Source: Armatimonadota bacterium (GTDB lineage Bacteria > Armatimonadota > Fimbriimonadia > Fimbriimonadales > Fimbriimonadaceae). Taken from it: 64,000 bases of DNA. Positions within the stretch are counted from its first letter, which is position 1. The number at the start of each line of letters is the position of its first letter. Made by a program: the position numbers and the translations under genes. Below are positions 62,023-64,000 of the stretch, piece after piece. Location: assembly GCA_027451905.1 (NCBI GenBank), contig DAIDHV010000009.1, positions 38,224-102,223 on the forward strand, in the 5' to 3' direction. The notes beneath the pieces are model-generated. The model was given only the letters and a program-made list of their open reading frames with translations, made no database searches and was not told where the DNA came from.

Positions 62023-62577
62023 TCAAAGTGGAGGAGGCGTGAATGCTGGCTGCTCTTTTTTATATTCAGCTGGGGTTCCCACGAAGAACTCAAGAATTGA
62101 AGGACCGCCTCCGAAACTTCCGCCAGCCGATATATCATAGACACCGACTTCCCCTTTCACCACCTCCTCAGGACCATAGGCCAGCCCCTGACCATCAATG
62201 AATTGCCAATGGTACTGCAGCCAGTGGCTGAATCCATCAAGTGACCGCAAATAAACGATGCCGCTCTTGTCAAAGACAATCGTTGCCCGCCCCTTTCTAA
62301 ATCTTAGCTTTCGTGGAGAGCTGGTGTCCTCCACAATGTAAACCATTCCGTGGAAATGATTTGGAAGCACAAAGAGCACATCAGAACCTCGCTTGCTTAG
62401 TGACCTAAAGAAAAAGTACAGAAACACAAAACATACGACTGTGCCAATTAAAATCGCATTCTTGTACTTACCAATCAATGCAGTCTGTCCCAATAACGAA
62501 GAATACCAATTATCGAATTCAATAGGCAAGAACAATGGAAAGGATCGACCTAGCCCGAACTCTAAGCAGTTAACCAC
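62023..62577 (-). CDS. Hypothetical single-pass membrane protein
   Basis: Not recognised. 184 residues from a GTG start at 62577: one membrane helix near residues 42-59 (AILIGTVVCFVFLYFFF), then a soluble part with beta-rich look (RKGRATIVFDKSGIVYLRSL, GQGLAYGPEEVVKGEVGVYD) and a Gly-rich/Pro-rich end. Neighbours give no clue. The start is uncertain. Confidence 0.55.
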   Translation of the reverse strand: MVNCLEFGLGRSFPLFLPIEFDNWYSSLLGQTALIGKYKNAILIGTVVCFVFLYFFFRSLSKRGSDVLFVLPNHFHGMVYIVEDTSSPRKLRFRKGRATIVFDKSGIVYLRSLDGFSHWLQYHWQFIDGQGLAYGPEEVVKGEVGVYDISAGGSFGGGPSILEFFVGTPAEYKKEQPAFTPPPL

Positions 62578-62934
62578 TTTTCACGAACAACGCTCCTCCT
62601 CAGAGCCGTTCTGACTTGAGTCCCTTACGCTGAACCAATAAACGAAGTTGTCAGCGTGAGAGTCATGGTCACTGCCGCTCCCCGAGGCACTCACCAATCC
62701 TTGTAAGGTGCCGAGGACGCTGATGACCAACTCAACAGCGTCCTATTTCGGCAGGAGCCGAAACGCGGTGCTCAGGTTCACTGAACCTGAGCAGAAGTGA
62801 AAACCGCCAGATTTCCGCGCAAATCTGGCGGTTACTCTGAACAATTGCCATGGATCGGCAATTGTTCAACATCCACCTAGGTCCGGACAGGCCTGCCTAA
62901 AATCTATCGTCACAACTCTACTTTTGATATAACG
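62578..62934. other. Intergenic region with hairpin array
   Basis: 357 bp between divergent genes; besides the hairpins at 62711-62867 it has a 7-bp repeat pair ACGCTGA / TCAGCGT (62627-62657). A promoter for the right-hand gene may lie near GATATAAC (about 62926). Confidence 0.5.
62711..62867. repeat. Five consecutive perfect hairpins
   Basis: Stems in order: AGGACGCTG / CAGCGTCCT (62714-62744); TTTCGGC / GCCGAAA (62746-62763, loop AGGA); GCTCAGGTTCA / TGAACCTGAGC (62770-62792, loop C); AACCGCCAGATTT / AAATCTGGCGGTT (62802-62833); GAACAATTGCC / GGCAATTGTTC (62839-62867). All perfectly paired and unrelated to each other. Confidence 0.85.
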
Positions 62935-62949
62935 GTGCCATTAAGACCC

Positions 62950-64000
62950 ATGGATCGCCCATACGGATCACCCATACGGAAGGCGGCTCTTTCCGGTTTT
63001 CGTTATGGAATAACAGGTGCCGCTGGCGGGTTGGCGACTTGGCTCATCTCAGAACCGTTTGTTTGGACCGTTGCCCGCAATGGAACTCAATCCGGCGGGG
63101 TTAGCTACACCCTCGGCTCTTTTTATGGTTGGTTTGCCCATGCCCTCTTAGGCGCCTTAGTCGTTGGCCCCATTTCGCTCTTTGTGAATTGGGTAAACAA
63201 CCGACCCGCAAGAGCCTTGCTTTTGGGCCTTTTGGCAACCATCTTAGGAACGGCATTTACCGCAGGTGCCGACGCCGCATCGGACTGGCTCGGAATCCAT
63301 TTGCCCGGCTGGGTGCCATTGGCGGCATCGGGATCGCTCTGTTTTGGAATTTTGCGGTTTCCTTCGCCATGGCCACTGCCCTCTTCCTTTCCACAAATCC
63401 AACCTTGGCCCGGCTCAATCGCTTTCTACTAGCTGGATTTGGGGCTGGAGTTTTCGGTTTTATTGGCAGGATGGCCCTTTCGCCTTTGGCTGTTGTCATT
63501 CTAATTGCAATGGGGCGGTTGGAAGCCGGTTCACCTTGGTTTGCTTATGACCCATCGCGGTTGCTGGATGATTTGGCAATGGGGTTTTTCATCGGGCTTG
63601 CCGTAGCGGTTTCCCAGCAGTTCACCAGCCACGCCCGCGCCAGGCTTCGGCTAGGGCGCAATGAATTCCGAGACTTCAACCTGGCATCGGGATCCAACCG
63701 GCTCGGTCGTGCTGAAGGTATCGAAATCCCTATTTTTGATCCCAACTTAGATCCCGTCCAGGTCCTTGTTACCTGGGACGGACGCCAGTTTCAGGTCACA
63801 AATCTATCTGCCCGCGCCAAACTGCAAGTCTGTGGACAGCTTGTGCCCAACGCCAATTTGCCCAACGGGGGATCGTTTCTAGTCGGCTCTCACGAAGTGC
63901 AACTGCTGGCGGATCGTGCACCTGTGCAACCCCAATGCAATCAGCCCCAGCCGGCCCAAAACCCAATCCCGACCACCTTCCAACCCGCCACGCCGGGTCG
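62950..64000 (+). CDS. Membrane protein with C-terminal FHA-like domain, apparent frameshift, runs off window
   Basis: From ATG 62950 (or GTG 62935) the frame encodes membrane segments (ALSGFRYGITGAAGGLATWL, ALLGALVVGPISLFV, ALLLGLLATILGTAF) up to DWLGIHLPGW near 63312. That frame then turns into non-membrane sequence and stops at 63432. The neighbouring frame continues perfectly as GAIGGIGIALFWNFAVSFAM, more helices, and an FHA-like domain (GSNRLGRAEGIEIPIFDP ... GGSFLVGSHEVQLL), open to the window end. One extra G in the GGG at 63311-63313 would join them. So a single-base deletion, in the organism or the assembly. FHA domains bind phosphothreonine. Confidence 0.7.

Overview
The window looks like a chromosomal segment of a free-living diderm bacterium, most likely an Armatimonadota member of the Fimbriimonas type. 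That placement is inference from gene content. The evidence is several large secreted proteins with a class III prepilin leader followed by the [20 protein letters not shown] helix, a Bacillus-type SdhA, a lipoprotein with a planctomycete-like cytochrome c domain, and a full set of early lipid A genes (lpxD, lpxC, fabZ, lpxA, lpxB, plus a PagL-like deacylase). Most of the window is ordinary housekeeping DNA.

Layout. 1-5.2 kb: lpxD (cut by the window edge) and lpxC, then a convergent run of rny, ymdB and a collagen-like/PKD secreted protein. 5.3-8.1 kb: two small regulator/enzyme modules (TetR + DUF899; HxlR divergent from an SDR), both with visible operators. 8.1-17.2 kb: recA-recX, a sigma-70 factor, a cytochrome lipoprotein, gyrB and priA. 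17.2-20.7 kb: pseudopilin + lipoprotein pair, and a UPF0324 transporter divergent from a LysR regulator. 20.7-29 kb: beta-helix protein, fabZ-lpxA-lpxB, an Ig-like membrane protein, purH. 29-31.5 kb: second pseudopilin with two paralogous small lipoproteins, and pagL. 31.5-35.5 kb: ftcD, fabI, purK-deoB. 35.5-37.6 kb: a gene-poor patch with an unrecognised secreted/membrane protein between imperfect direct repeats. 37.6-50.7 kb: old yellow enzyme, sdhA, metK, der, phosphoesterase, GNAT, TfoX-like, GH29 fucosidase, an anti-sigma-like factor with an STN-domain partner, a pilin-derived protein, yajQ.

51.25-60.0 kb is an integrated island. A 42-bp perfect direct repeat made from the 5' half of tRNA-Arg(CCU) bounds it. 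A tyrosine recombinase sits just inside the left end and the intact tRNA at the right end. Cargo: a two-gene cassette of a Dam-type (D12) adenine methyltransferase overlapping by 4 nt a 751-residue protein that combines a PD-(D/E)xK-like segment, a DGQHR motif and a C-terminal RX4H HEPN-like motif; a zinc-ribbon membrane protein just downstream; an HTH protein; an XRE repressor; a small membrane protein; and two damaged genes (a J-domain membrane protein split by an in-frame TAG, and a secreted protein whose start is out of frame by one G). The methyltransferase/nuclease-DGQHR cassette is the best candidate for an undescribed restriction-like defence system.

60-64 kb: a duplicated hairpin unit downstream of the tRNA, a ClC chloride channel, a small membrane protein, a run of five consecutive perfect hairpins, and a membrane/FHA protein with an apparent frameshift that runs off the window end. 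A REP-like palindromic repeat occurs three times (11.3, 35.6 and 50.9 kb). No CRISPR array, rRNA or insertion sequence was seen.
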